Positions 52,501-63,460 of a stretch of DNA of 64,000 nucleotides are shown here, in pieces. Source of the DNA: Alligator mississippiensis. Its lineage: Eukaryota; Chordata; Crocodylia; Alligatoridae. The position numbers and the translations under genes are program-made. The notes under the pieces are model-generated. The model saw only the letters and a program-made list of their open reading frames with translations, made no database searches and had not been told where the DNA came from. Each line of letters starts with the position of its first letter. The first letter of the stretch is position 1. The DNA lies in the NCBI RefSeq assembly GCF_030867095.1, contig NC_081824.1, forward strand, positions 136,739,433 through 136,803,432, in the 5' to 3' direction.

Positions 52501-55160
52501 TAACTCTTAATCAGCACGTGTGATGATCGTCAGTCTTTGCCAACACCTATTGTTCCAGACACCTGGCAGAGACTGCAGCCAAACCAAAGCCCCAGGCGTT
52601 CCTGGGGAAAGAGAGGACAGAGTGAGCAATTAAATCCATCCCTACCTGTTTGCAGGCAAGCCATAGAGATGTGGCTGGGGCTGGCAAATGGCAGTTGCGG
52701 TTCGCAGGGCTTGCCAGCGGAGGGGAGAGGGGATGGAGGGAGAAATTTGCCTCAGGGGCCATGGCAGGCCAGCATCTGGCCACACCCTGCCCCTGCTCTG
52801 GCTGGAGAGCAGGGGGAGCAGCCAGCCCAGCTGTGGAGCAGAGAGCCCCGCCCAGCCCAAGAGCATGCCGGGATGCTGGGGGTGTCTGGTTTATCTGAAA
52901 CCAGCCAGGGGTCTGGGACAGACATTGCATAAACCAGGTTGACCCAAATCAGTTAAGTCTGATACTACATTCAACCAGGTCTATCTCAAACTGGTTTTGG
53001 CCATTTTCGAGCTGGTTTATGTGCACTGAATGTCTGTTCTGTTACAGGTTTAAACAAGTTTCTGATCACTTAAATGGGTTTATGTGTAATGTCTGTCCCT
53101 GGCCCACTTGTTTTTTTAACTAAAGAAAAATAGAAGAGCAGTTCTTCGGTAGCAAAGAACTCCGCCCACAACAGGTCAACTGTTTTTGACACTATGGCTT
53201 CCTATTTGAAATCTCTGAGTTTATCTTGTGAATAATGTTTGCACACCTAACAGTGCTAACATTACATGGAACACTGCAGCATCCTTGAAAGGATCTCAAG
53301 GCACCTCTGCGTGCCACAGCACCCAGTTGAAAATCACTGCTGAGACACAGAAGGGGAACAAAGAGAGCTAGAGGAGTATGGTGCATAAAGATGGCACCAC
53401 CAAAATTTTACTTCTGAAGTATTGGCGTAACCAGAGACATCAGTCAGTTACCACTATGTCATGTTCTTAAATTGTAACATGCCAAGTTGTGCTCCTTCTA
53501 ATATGAGAGGAAGGAATATCTGAAGTTTCCTGCATAGCTGATCTATTATGATGCAGTACATGGCTTTAGAGTAGTGCCCAAGACAAGGTAGGGAAGGTTG
53601 TTTCAGTTTTCTATCTCAGAATTTTCAAGCTCTGTTATTTAAAGTTAGGTACCAAAAATCTCTGGTTTGGCATGTAAGTAGCCTGATATCTGAAGAAGTG
53701 GGAATTTTTCCTTTCCATTTAGGGTCATGGAAGCTCTGTATATTTCATTCCTCTAAATATAGACTTTGTATAGACTTTACGGCTAGCAGTTCAGAGAGTA
53801 GGTTGGGTTAAAAAATGGCCCCCAATCTAAGGTATGTTAGGGGAGGAGGAGGGATGGGCAGCCTGGGGAGGCTAATGGTGAGGCTTGGGGTGTTGTGGCA
53901 TCCATGGGGGGAGTTGGGCTGACTTATCTGCAGGAGGGAGGGAGTGCTAAAATTAGCTCAGTGCCAAGGGGGCAGGTAGGAAAAATGCAGCTCTGGGGCT
54001 GGGGCCAGTGGCTGAGCTTTTCCAATTCCAGGGCTGTGCTGGGAAAGTGTGCAGAAGTTCAGTTAGATCTGTCTAGCCATACCCAATCTAACTTGCTGCA
54101 CTTCCAAGGTACAGTTAAATTAGATTGGTTCAGCCATTTTTGACTGATCTAATCTTCCTGGAACAGTTTGTACTTGCACTTACTAGTCAGGTCAGTCTAA
54201 GGTCTGCATGTGGGTGAACTAAGTTAGATGGGATGGTCATTTTTAATGCGATCTAACCTCCATGAACATCTGTATGTACCCACAAAGTTGCTTATCTTTA
54301 GGTGCTTAGCAATGGAACCTAAGGTGAGACAGTGTCCTACAAACTCTCTTACCTACTGTCAAATAGAGTGAGTGGCTACCTCAGGGCTATTTTTCTCTGG
54401 CCTTTGTGGATTTCAGAATTGTTTATCGCTTAGCTGAAAGGCACTTGTTAGTTTTTTCTTATTCTGAGAGACTGTTCTTATGTTTATTGCATACTCAGTG
54501 AAGCATCACCCTTATAAGATTCTGAATCTGGTAGCTGACATCAACCTCTCCATAAACGAAAGCTTAAGATGAAGGATAGGCCGTGGTACCAGCCTATTCA
54601 TATCAATGATGAGAAGACATGTTCTTCCCTTCTCTAGAACTATGGACTTGCCATTTGGCACGTGCTCTTATGTAGCCATTTTAAATTCCACTGAAGAGCA
54701 TGCACTTCAGCATTGTCCGTTTTCACTTATTTGAGCTAGGTTATGACTGGAGGCAAATATACATCCAAATGTGCCTTGCCTGAGCTCATACAGCAAATTG
54801 GATGCAGAACTGGGAACAGAACCCAGGACTCCTTGACCTCCAAACAGTTGCTCTACGTGCTATTTAAGACTTCCTGCAGAATAATTCCCACATGGAGAAT
54901 GAAGTTGACCATTTGCCCCCATGCCTTCAGTGGGGACTTCTGTAAGGTATTAGTTGTACTGAAGGATTTTCTTATTTCTTTTGATTTGTTAAATAGACAT
55001 TTATTATTTTGTCTCAAGCACACACAATTAAATGTGAAAATATATATTGTAAACTGCATAGACAAGGTTCAGGTGTCTGCTGTTCTGTTTTTCAGAGCCA
55101 TGAAGGTAAAAACTGGTGAATGGTTCTTTGAGGAACGAGCGAAGAAATTCCCAGGTGAAG
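46442..55160 (+). CDS. SYTL3: SYTL3 (Slp3), first three coding exons
   Basis: Synaptotagmin-like protein 3, a Rab27 effector in exocytosis. Exons 46442-46551, 48385-48600 and 55096-55160 join in frame. The start ATG has an in-frame TGA six bases upstream (46436-46438), and MTVEFNLNFLKELEQE aligns with the mammalian N terminus. The encoded Slp homology domain contains a first helix (LKELEQETVLEVLYRDQML), a FYVE-like zinc finger with eight Cys in CxxC pairs (CARC, CNGC, CSEC, CTIC, with further RIC/VC positions) and the second helix with the Rab27-contact motif TGEWFFEERAKKF. The linker and C2A/C2B domains must lie beyond 64000. All donors are GT (GTATTA, GTGAGA, GTAATC). Noncoding 5' exons and the promoter were not located. 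Confidence 0.93.
47900..47990. repeat. Old interspersed repeat, related to 15448
   Basis: AAAGCATTGTACAAGCACAT and CAACCCCTGCCCTGAAGATC follow the order of a common old amniote repeat. Class not assigned. Confidence 0.35.
48385..48600 (+). CDS. SYTL3: SYTL3 zinc-finger exon
   Basis: The acceptor is GGGGTTAG and the donor CATGG|GTGAGA. It encodes RKLKTQLQQLRWKGAKN and then the Cys-rich finger containing SCARCQKSLG, GAVCNGCSHRVCSECRIC and WKCTICYAHG. Confidence 0.95.
48710..49468. mobile_element. pogo/Tigger-like nonautonomous element with TA TSD
   Basis: CAGGTTTCCCTCGATTTATG at the left and CATAAATTGAGGGAAACCTG at the right are near-perfect inverted ends, flanked by TA (48708-48709, 49469-49470). 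The ends resemble Tigger-type termini. The centre, 48820-49330, is very GC-rich and has no transposase. It lies in a SYTL3 intron. Confidence 0.88.
51919..53100. mobile_element. Inverted-terminal-repeat DNA element of 1.2 kb
   Basis: AGGGACAGACATT at the left is exactly inverted at the right (AATGTCTGTCCCT). The GC-rich core is about 52060-52920. A TSD could not be confirmed (TCACAGCT against GGCCCACT). Open frames of up to 131 codons on both strands are not domain-like. Confidence 0.7.
53110..53345 (-). mobile_element. hAT-like nonautonomous fragment, antisense
   Basis: The right edge, read inverted, is CAGTGATTTTCAACTGGGTG followed by GCTGTGGCAC, a typical hAT MITE terminus. The other end is unresolved. 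Confidence 0.4.
54765..54850 (+). repeat. MIR-like CORE-SINE fragment
   Basis: CTCATACAGCAAATTGGATG and AACTGGGAACAGAACCCAGG match the MIR core and 3' region. It ends about 250 bp before SYTL3 exon 55096. Confidence 0.65.
55096..55160 (+). CDS. SYTL3: SYTL3 Rab27-contact exon
   Basis: The acceptor is CTGTTTTTCAG and the donor GAAG|GTAATC. It encodes AMKVKTGEWFFEERAKKFPG plus E, the second helix of the Slp homology domain. Confidence 0.94.
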
Positions 55161-56028
55161 GTAATCACCCACCCAGACAACAAACAAACTCCTGTGCAGT
55201 ATGTAGCCCTTATGGAAGTAAAAACAATCCAAGTCCTTACCATGTCATTCTGTTTCATTTCCCAACTGGTGGGAGAGACGTGTGAAATAAAGACAACATT
55301 TTGTGGTGTAGGTTCAGTGTGTGGAAGACTGCAGAATGCATGTCTTTTTGTCTCTAGCAGAAACCAGAATAATATATTTGAAAGCGCAAAGCAATTTGGC
55401 TGGGTAATATGAAAAATTTGAACCATATCAACTCGAACAAGGTGACACAAGCTGTGAACACCAAATAAGGGTACAGCTTGACAGTAATATGAAATACAAT
55501 GGCATGTGAAATAACCATACAAGCACTACAATATGTGGACAGAAATGACATGATTCAGTCTCCATTAAAATTAATGGCAAACCTTCCATTTAATTTAGTG
55601 GTGCAGGCTATGAGGTAGACACTCAGGGCCCTCCTACCAGCAGTGGGGTCACCAAGCACCAGAGGAAGTGGGGGAGGAAGGAGGTGCATGCCCATCCACC
55701 TGTATTACCCCCCTAGATCTGCTCGTTTGAATCGCATCCAACCGGGAGTTTGCAGTGCACTCTGTCCAGCCTGTAACCAAGGAGCTGAGTTGAAGCAATT
55801 CCTCACTTCTCCCAGTATGGGACACTCACTGTTTTAAACTAATAGTGACTTTGGAAATAAGAAGGGATTGTACATAGGGGAAACCAAGAACCAGCGGACC
55901 CTAACTACCTCCTTTATAATAAGGGGGTTGGGCTGGAAGGCACCCTTGGGAGCATGATCGGCTTTTGCCTTCTATTTGCCCAGGAGGATGTTTATGACTG
56001 GAAAAGTAAAAGGTTGTCATATAAGTGT

Positions 56029-56383
56029 AGGATCATAAGAAAGTAGGGCTGGAAGGGACCTCACAAGATCATCTAGTCCAGGCCTTGCTCAAGGCAGGAT
56101 CATCCCTGACAATACTGTCTCAGTCTGTCTAACCTGCTCTTGAAATCTTCCAAGAATGGAGATTCCACAACTTCTAAGTAGCCTGTTCCAGTGCTTGACT
56201 GTCCTCATCAGAAAGTTCCAACCTAAATTTCCCCTGCTGAAGCTTGAAGCCATTGCTCCTCATCCTGTCGCATATGGTCACAAAGAAAAACCCCATCCTC
56301 TCTATATTTACCCTTCAAGTATTTGAAGACCGTTATCAAATCTCCCTCTCAGTCTCCTCCAGACTAAATAACCTTAGTTTCAC
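56029..56383 (-). mobile_element. Host LINE (CR1 type) of the nested cluster, 3' end
   Basis: Antisense CR1 3' end (GGGCTGGAAGGGACCTCACA at 56046). The same element resumes at about 57320, 57762, 59006 and 63283, after younger insertions. It is called LINE A here. Confidence 0.75.
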
Positions 56384-57320
56384 AGTTTTATAGTTGGTAG
56401 GGTCGGAAGGGACCTGAGCAGATCATCAAGTTCAACCCCCTGTCATGGCAGGAAAAAGTACTGGGGTCAAACAACCCCAGCAAGGTGTTCGTTTAACCTC
56501 CTCTTAAAGACCACCAGGGTAGGAGCCAGCACCACTTCTCTTGGAAGTTGGTTCCAGATCCTAGCCGCCCTGAAAGTGAAGTGGTGCCTCCTGATGTCTA
56601 GCCTGAATCTACCCTCTGCCAGCTTGTGACTGTTATTTCTAGTCACTCCTGGTAGTGCTTGGGGGAACAGGGACTCCCCCAATGCCTGCTGATTCCCTCT
56701 GACTAGTTTGTTCCCATTAGATCTCCCCTCAGCCTTCTCTTGTGGAAGCTGAACAGGTTCAGGTCCCTTGGCCTCTCCTTGTAGGGCCTGCCCTGCTGCC
56801 CTCTGATCGTGCGGGTGGCCCTCCTCTAAACCCTCTCAGTGCTGTCCACATCTCTCCTGAAGTGCAGCGCCCAGAACTGGATGCAGTGCTGCAACTGCAG
56901 CCTGACCAGTGCCACATAGAGAGGGAGGATCACCTCCTTGGACCTGCTCGAGATGCATCTGTGGATACATGACAAGGTACGGTTGGTCTTCCTGACCACG
57001 TCCCCACACTGTCGGCCCGTGTTAATTTTGGCATCAATAATGACTCTAAGATCTTTTTCTGCCTCTGCATTGATGAGAAGGGAGTTCCTCAGCCTGTAGG
57101 TATGCTGCTGGTTCTTCCTCCCCAGGTGCAGCACCTTGCACTTGTCAGTGTTGAAACCCATCCTGTTCCTATCTGCCCACCCCTGTAACCTGTCTAGGTC
57201 CAATTGCAGCCTATTCCTCCCTTCTAGCATGCCCACATCCCCCCACATCTTAGTGTCATTAGCAAATTTGAATAGGGTGTATTTTACCCCCTTGTTCAAG
57301 TCACAGATAGATTCAACACT
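56384..57320 (-). mobile_element. CR1 LINE inserted in LINE A
   Basis: An antisense CR1 whose minus-strand frame at 57299-56826 encodes the distal RT region: KYTLFKFANDTKMWGDV, KCKVLHLGRKNQQH, YVALVRLQLQHCIQFWAL. Its 3' end begins at about 56384 (GGTAGGGTCGGAAGGGACC). Confidence 0.8.
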
Positions 57321-57533
57321 CTTTCAGACTTTCCTCATAAGTCTTGCCACTGAGGCCCCTAATAATTTTCATTGCTCTGTGCTACACCGTTTCCAAACTC
57401 TCCACATCCTTTTTGAAGTGTGGGGCTCAAAACTGGACACAGTACTTGGGGTGAGGTCTTGCCAGTGAAACTCTTGTTAAGACAACACAGTATACTCTTG
57501 GCATTTTTTGCAACAAGAGTGCACTGTTGCTCC
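57321..57533 (-). mobile_element. LINE A, second segment
   Basis: CTCATAAGTCTTGCCACTGA and GTGTGGGGCTCAAAACTGGA continue the antisense CR1 order interrupted at 56383. Confidence 0.65.
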
Positions 57534-57751
57534 CCAGCCCAGCCTCTGGTTTCTTTACTTTTCATTCCATCCAGGAAGAGCACACACCAACTGCTGAAAC
57601 TTCCTTAGCCTGATGAAGGGTTTTTGAACCCAAAAGCTTGCTTAATAACTATTCTCCAACTATTTGGGTTGGTCTAATAAAAGATATCAGACTCACCCAA
57701 GGAATGTTGTCTGCCTATGTCCTTAGACCAACACGGCTACAACCTACACCC
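57534..57751 (+). repeat. SINE-like repeat with 10-bp TSD, inserted in LINE A
   Basis: The flanks CTGTTGCTCC are exact (57524-57533, 57752-57761). It contains CCTGATGAAGGGTTTTTGAA, AAAAGCTTGC, GTCTAATAAAAGATATCAGA and ends CCAACACGGCTACAACCTAC. The same repeat occurs antisense at 21985. The family is not assigned. Confidence 0.7.
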
Positions 57752-57761
57752 CTGTTGCTCC

Positions 57762-58089
57762 TAGTCAGCTTATTGTCTATTATAATTCCCAGGTACTTCT
57801 CTGCAGTACCGCAGCCTAGTCACTCATTCCCTCATTTGTATTTATGCATGTGATTATTCTATTCCAAAGTGCACGCCTTTGCACTTGTCATGGTTGAATC
57901 TCATCTGGTTGATTGCAGACCATTTCTCCAGGTCATTCTGGATCTTATCTGTACTCTCCAGGATGTCTGCAACACTACCCATTTTGATGTTATCCAAAAA
58001 TTTGCTAAGCATGCACTTGATCTCATCATCCAAATAATTAATGAAGATATTAAACAATAATGGACCCAGGATAGAGCCCCTTGGAAATC
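57762..58089 (-). mobile_element. LINE A, third segment
   Basis: The minus-strand frame 58057-57854 gives MFNIFINYLDDEIKCMLSKF and KCKGVHFG, typical of CR1 RT. It is interrupted at 58089 by a solo LTR. Confidence 0.75.
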
Positions 58090-59005
58090 TGTCAGAGGCC
58101 GGCTAGGCGCTGTGAGTGTATCAGCCATGAGGCTGCTGGGTTCAGGATTGAGGAGGTGAGTCAGGAGTGAAGTAAAGGCAAATTTACTTATAGCTTAGCA
58201 TATGACAGTTAACAGAAAGGTTAATGCAACAAACAGATAGTACAGTAATAAAGAGCTAATAGTGAATGATAACAACAGATAGACAGAATGACAAAGGGTT
58301 CCCACATGGGGTTGGCAACTTATCGGCAGTCCCTCTATGCCAGGTGCGTGCCAAGTTGTTCCAGGAAGTTGTCACTGAGAAGGTCCCTTTGTCAGGATCT
58401 GGTCCTCACTCACACTGGGAGTCCGGGGTCCATGCATGGTACAGCGATGGTCCTTCTGTCCCATCCTTCATGCTGGTCACCTGACATACATGCTTCTTTA
58501 TACCTTATCTTATGTTAATCTATTGGCTTTAGAGCCACTCACAATCTTGTCCTATAGCTGTTACCCAATGGAATCAAAAGGTGTTAGAAATTATCATGAA
58601 AGGTTACTGCCTGAACTCGGGTTCACCCAATAAGCAAGTGACACCACATTACTTTGTGGTTTGAAATTAGCATTACCTGCCTAAGCTCAACTCCTTAGTT
58701 TTTTATTCCTGGATTCCTTGGAATGTGCTGATTATATTAGGTGGTCAGATCTTGTTATGGCTTGACCTTTAAAAAACCTGTTAGATCAGCTAATATTGTA
58801 GCTCTGCTTATTTTTGGGGCTCAGTGGTCCCATGATCAGTGCAAACAGTTAGATTCAACACTTTGGTTAAATGGTGACAGACACATTCCACTTGCAGGTT
58901 GCAAACTTACAAGCTTTGCATTAGCTAATCTTAACTCAGACAATTACCAGATGCTTCCAAGAGCATATATTTTTTGATTTAACCCCTCTGGTTCTGGCTA
59001 CCACA
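58090..59005. mobile_element. Solo LTR of an endogenous retrovirus (fossil)
   Basis: It starts TGTCAGAGG and ends CTACCACA, with a 6-bp duplication GAAATC on both sides (58084-58089, 59006-59011). It has no internal coding region, as expected after recombination between two LTRs. The 6-bp duplication suits a class II-like element, but the family is not assigned. It inserted into LINE A and so is younger than it. Confidence 0.65.
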
Positions 59006-59018
59006 GAAATCCCATTGG

Positions 59019-59946
59019 AATCATAGAAAGTTAGGGTTGAAAGGGACCTCATGAGGTCATTTAGTCCAGCCCCCTGCTCAAAGCAGGACCACCCCAACCA
59101 GATCATCCCAGCCAAAGCTTTTTCTAGCTAGGTCTTAAAAATCTCTTAAGATGAAGCTTCCACCACCTCTCTGGGTAACCTGTTCCAGTATTTTACTACC
59201 CTCGTAGTGAGAAAATTCTTCCTAATATCTAACCTAAACTTCCCTTGCTGCAACTTGAGACCATTGCTCCTTGTTCTGTCATCTGCCACCACTGAGAACA
59301 GTCTAACTCCGTCCTCTTTTGAACCTCCCTTCAGGTAGTTGAAGGCTACTATTAAATCCCCTCTCACTCTTTGTCTTCTCCAGACTAAATAAGCCCAGTT
59401 TCCTCAGCCTCTCCTCAGAAGTCATGTGCTCCAGTCCCCTCACCATTTTTGTTGCCTTCTGCTGGACTTTCTCCACTTTGTCCACATCTTTTCTGTAGCA
59501 AACACAGTACTCCATATGTAGCCTCACCAGTGCTGAATAGAGGGGAATACTCACTTCCTTTGACCTGCTGGCAACACACCTACTAATGCAGCCCAGTATG
59601 GTGTTAGCTTTCTTCGCAACAAGGGCACACTGTTGGCTCATATTCAGCTTATTGTCCACTGTAACTGCCAGGTCCTTTTTTGCAGAGCTGCAGCCCAGCC
59701 AGTCAGCCCCCAATCTGTACCAGTGCATGGGATTGTTCTCTCCTAAGTGCAGGACTTTGCACTTGTCCTTGTTGAATCTCCTGAGATTTCTTTTGGACCA
59801 ATCCTCCAATTTGTCTAGGTCCCTCTGAAGCCTAGCCATACCCTCCGTGATATCTATTACTGCCCACAGCTTGGTGTCATCTGCAAATTTGCTGAGAGTG
59901 TGCTCTATGCCATCTTCTGGGTTGTTGATGAAGACATTGAACAAAA
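59019..59946 (-). mobile_element. CR1 LINE (element C), 3' part
   Basis: The antisense CR1 3' end starts at AATCATAGAAAGTTAGGGTT. The minus-strand frame gives VFINNPEDGIEHTLSKFADD, KCKVLHLGENN and [15 protein letters not shown]. It is interrupted by a sense CR1 and resumes at 61273. Confidence 0.85.
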
Positions 59947-61272
59947 GGGGGAAGATCCTAGAAAAGATTATCAAAGAGACCATTCTCAACAGAGTGGCTG
60001 ATGGCAAAATCCTGAAGGATAGCCAGCACGGGTTTGTCGCGGGTAGGTCTTGCTTGACCAATCTTATTTCCTTTTACGACCAGGTGACCTATCACCTGGA
60101 CAAGGGGGAAGAGACTAATGTCATATATCTTGACTTTAAAAAAGCCTTTGATCTGGTATCCCATGATCACCTTTTAGCAAAACTGGCCAACTGCGGCCTC
60201 GGCTTCACCACGGTCAACTGGCTGGAGAATTGGCTCGAACCCAGAGTGTGGTGGTTGGGAATCAATCGTTGTGGTGTGCTGTGACCAGTGGGGTCCTTCA
60301 AGGCTCTGTCCTTGGACCTATATTATTCAACATCTTCATTAATGATGTAGACATTGGCGTCAGAAGCGGACTGGCCAAGTTCACCGATGACACCAAACTT
60401 TGGGGTAAAGCATCCACACCTGAGGATAGAAGGGTGATCCAGGCTGACCTTGACAGGTTCAGAAAATGGGTGGGTGAGAACCTGATGGTGTTTAACACCG
60501 AAAAATGCAAGGTTCTCCACCTTGGGAAGAAAAACTTGCAGCATGCTTACAGGATCAGCAGTGCTACGCTGGTTAGCACTACGGACGAAAGGGACTTGGG
60601 GGTCACAATTGACCACAAGATGAACATGAGCCTTCAATGGGATGCTGTGGCTAGTAAAGCGAGCAAAATGCTGGCTTGCATCCATAGACGCTTCTCAAAC
60701 AAATCCCAGGATGTCATTCTCCCGTTGTACTCGGCCTTGGTGGGGCCACAGCTGGAGTACTGCATCCAGTTTTGGGCTCCACAATTCAAAAAGGATGTGG
60801 AAAAGCTTGAGAGAATCCAGAGGACAGCCACACACATGATCAGAGATCAGGAAAACAGACCTTATGAAGAGAGGCTGAGAGCTATGGGACTCTTCAGCCT
60901 GGAAAAGCGCAGGCTTAGGGGTGATCTGGTGGCCACCTATAAGTTTGTCAGGGATGTTCACCAGGATCTGGGGGAACGTTTGTTCACCAGAGCGCCCCAA
61001 GGGATGACAAGATCAAACAGTCACAAACTGCTCTGTGACCATTTCAGGCTGGACATAAGGAAGAACTTCTTTACTGTCCAAGCCTCCAAGGTTTAGAATA
61101 GACTGCCGCGGGAGGTGGTTCAAGCGCCTATTTTGAATGCCTTCAAGAGACATTTGGATATTTATCTTGCTGGGATCCTATGACCCCTGCTGACTTCCTG
61201 CCCCTGGGGCAGGGGGCTGCATTTGAAGATCTTCCGAGGTCCCTTCCAGCCCTAATGTCAATGAAATCTATG
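59947..61272 (+). mobile_element. CR1 LINE (element D) inserted in element C
   Basis: A sense-strand copy, 5'-truncated inside RT. It encodes QHGFVAGRSCLTNLISFYDQ, then IYLDFKKAFDLVSHDHLL, one frameshift near 60235, and then a 288-codon open frame with VLQGSVLGPILFNIFINDVD, FTDDTKLWG and MGLFSLEKRRLRGDLVATY. It ends with the CR1 3'UTR and an ATGAAATCTATGAAA tail. It is the best-preserved LINE in the window. The copy is nonfunctional because of truncation. Confidence 0.9.
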
Positions 61273-63282
61273 AAAAACTGGCCCCAGGACTGACCCCTGG
61301 GGCACTCCACTTGATACTGGCTGCCAACTAGAGATTGGGCCATTAATTACTACCCTCTGAGACTGATGCTCCAGCCAGTTTTCTATCCACCTTACAGTCC
61401 ATTTATCCAGCCCATATTTCCTTAGTTTGCCTGTGAGAATGTTGTGGGAGACCATATCAAAATCATTGCTAAAAGAAATATTTACCACATCCACTGGTCT
61501 CCTTGTGCCAACAGAGCCAGTCATCTCATCATAGAAGGCAATCAGGTTGATCAGGCATGACTTGCTCTTGGTGAATCCATGCTGCCTGTTCCTAATCACC
61601 CTCTTCTCCTCTAAGTGCTTCAAGATGGATTCCTTGAGGATCTGCAAAGTTGACTGGTTTGTAGTTCCCTGGATCCTCCTTTTTCCCTTTCTTAAATATG
61701 GGCACTATGTTTACCTTTTTCCAATTATCCGGGACCTCTCCTTATCACCATGATTTTGCAAAGCTGATGGTCAGTGGCTCTGCAATCATATCAGCTAACT
61801 CCTTGTGCACCCTCAGGTGCATCCCTTCCAGCCCCATGGATTTGTATATGTCCAGCTTTTTAAAATAGTCCCTAACTTGTTCTTTTACCACTGTTGGCTG
61901 GTCATTTCCTCCCCAAACTGTGCTGCCAGGTGCAGTAGTCTGGGAGCTGCCCTTCCCTGTGAAGACTGAGATAAAAAAGTCTTTGACTACTTCAGCCTTT
62001 TCTACATTCTGTGTCACAAGGTTGCCTCCCCATTCAGTAACTGACCCAAATTTTCCCTGAGCCTCCTATTGCTACTAACAAACTTGTAGAAACCCTTCTT
62101 GGTACTCTTCAGATCCCTTGCTAGCTGCAATTCCAGTTGTGCTTTGGCCTTCCTGACTTCATCCCTCCATGCCTGAGCAATACTTTTATACTCCTCCCTG
62201 GTTGTTTGTCAAGTTTCCACTTCCTATAAACTTTCTTTTTGTGATTTAATTTACTGAAGAGTTCCCTGCTAAGCCAAGGTGGTCTTCTGCCATACTTGCT
62301 AGTCTTTCTGCACATTGGGATGTTTTGTTCCTACACTCTCAGTAAGGCTTCTTTAAAGTACACACAACTCTCCTGGACTCCTCTCCCTGTCAAACTGGCT
62401 TTCCAGGGGATCCTGCCCATGAGTTCCCTGAGTCGAAGTTAACTTTTTTTTAACAGTCCAGGGTCCTGGACTGCTGCTCTCCATCCTTTCTTTTCTCGGG
62501 ATCCTGAACTCAATCACCTTGTGGTCACTGCTGACCAAGTTCCCATCCACTTCTACATTCCCTACCAATTCTTCCCTCTTTATGAGCAGCAGGTCAAGAA
62601 GAGCACAGCCCCTAGTTGGCTTTTCCAGCACTTGCACAAGGAAGTTGTCCCTAGCATTCTCCAAAACATTCCTGGATTGCCTGCGCACTGCTGTATTGCG
62701 CTCCCAGCAGATGTCAGGGTGATTGAAGTCCCCCATAAGAGAGCTTGTGATTGTGAAACTTCTGCTAGCTGTTTGAAGAAAGCCTTGTCCACCTCATCCT
62801 CCTGGTCTGGTGGCTTATAGCAGACCCCTACCACAACACCATCCTTATTGCTCTCCCTATTGCTCTGACCCTAACCCAGAGACTTTCAACAGGCCCGTCT
62901 CCAGTTTCATACTGGAGGTCTGACAAATCATACAGCTCTTTTACATAAACTGCAACTTCTCCTCTTCTCTCCTACCTGTCCTTCCTGAACATTTTGTACC
63001 CATCCATGATAGTGCTCCAGTTATGCGAGCTCCCAACAAGTCTGTGTTATTCCAATCATGTCATAATGCTGTGACTGTGCAAGGACTTCCAAGTCTTCCT
63101 GCTTGTTTCCCAGGCTCTGTGCATTCCTGTACAGACACCTGAGGTAAATAGTCAATTGCCCCGATTTCTCAGGAAGAATGAGAACACCACCCCTATTGCC
63201 CCTTCTTACTTACTCTTCATCCAGGTCACCCACTTCCCCACTTACCTCAGGGCTTTGGTCTCCATCCCCCAGCGAATCTAGT
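61273..63282 (-). mobile_element. CR1 LINE (element C), RT and endonuclease part
   Basis: Reading on the minus strand: AP-endonuclease motifs VGVCYKPPDQ and MGDFNHPDICW, then SSDHKVIEF, then RT motifs NRQHGFTKSKSCLINLIAFY, VNISFSNDFDMVSHN and SSGVPQGSVLGP. The gene is broken by several stops and frame changes. It includes most of ORF2 and some sequence upstream, so it is a long copy. The 5' edge at about 63282 is where LINE A resumes. Confidence 0.82.
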
Positions 63283-63460
63283 TTATCTCCTCCCAAATAG
63301 ACATTGAGCCATTGATGACTACTTACTGAGCACGATTTTTTCCACCAACAAGTTATGTATCCACCGTTGTCTAGTCTGTATTTCCTTAGTTTGGTGACAA
63401 GAATGTCACAAGACAGGTGATCTTTGAAAGCTGCTGCCTGGCAAAATTAAAAAAACAAAA
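63283..63460 (-). mobile_element. LINE A, last segment
   Basis: CATTGAGCCATTGATGACTA and CCACCAACAAGTTATGTATC continue the antisense CR1/L3-like order from the sequence left at 59006-59018. The 5' end is lost near 63460. Confidence 0.6.

Noticed and set aside
52537-52942. 131-codon frame in the SYTL3 intron
   Set aside because: It lies within the core of an inverted-repeat DNA element, with an equally long frame on the other strand.
51919-53100. hAT assignment with 8-bp TSD
   Set aside because: The flanks do not match well enough, so only the inverted termini are claimed.
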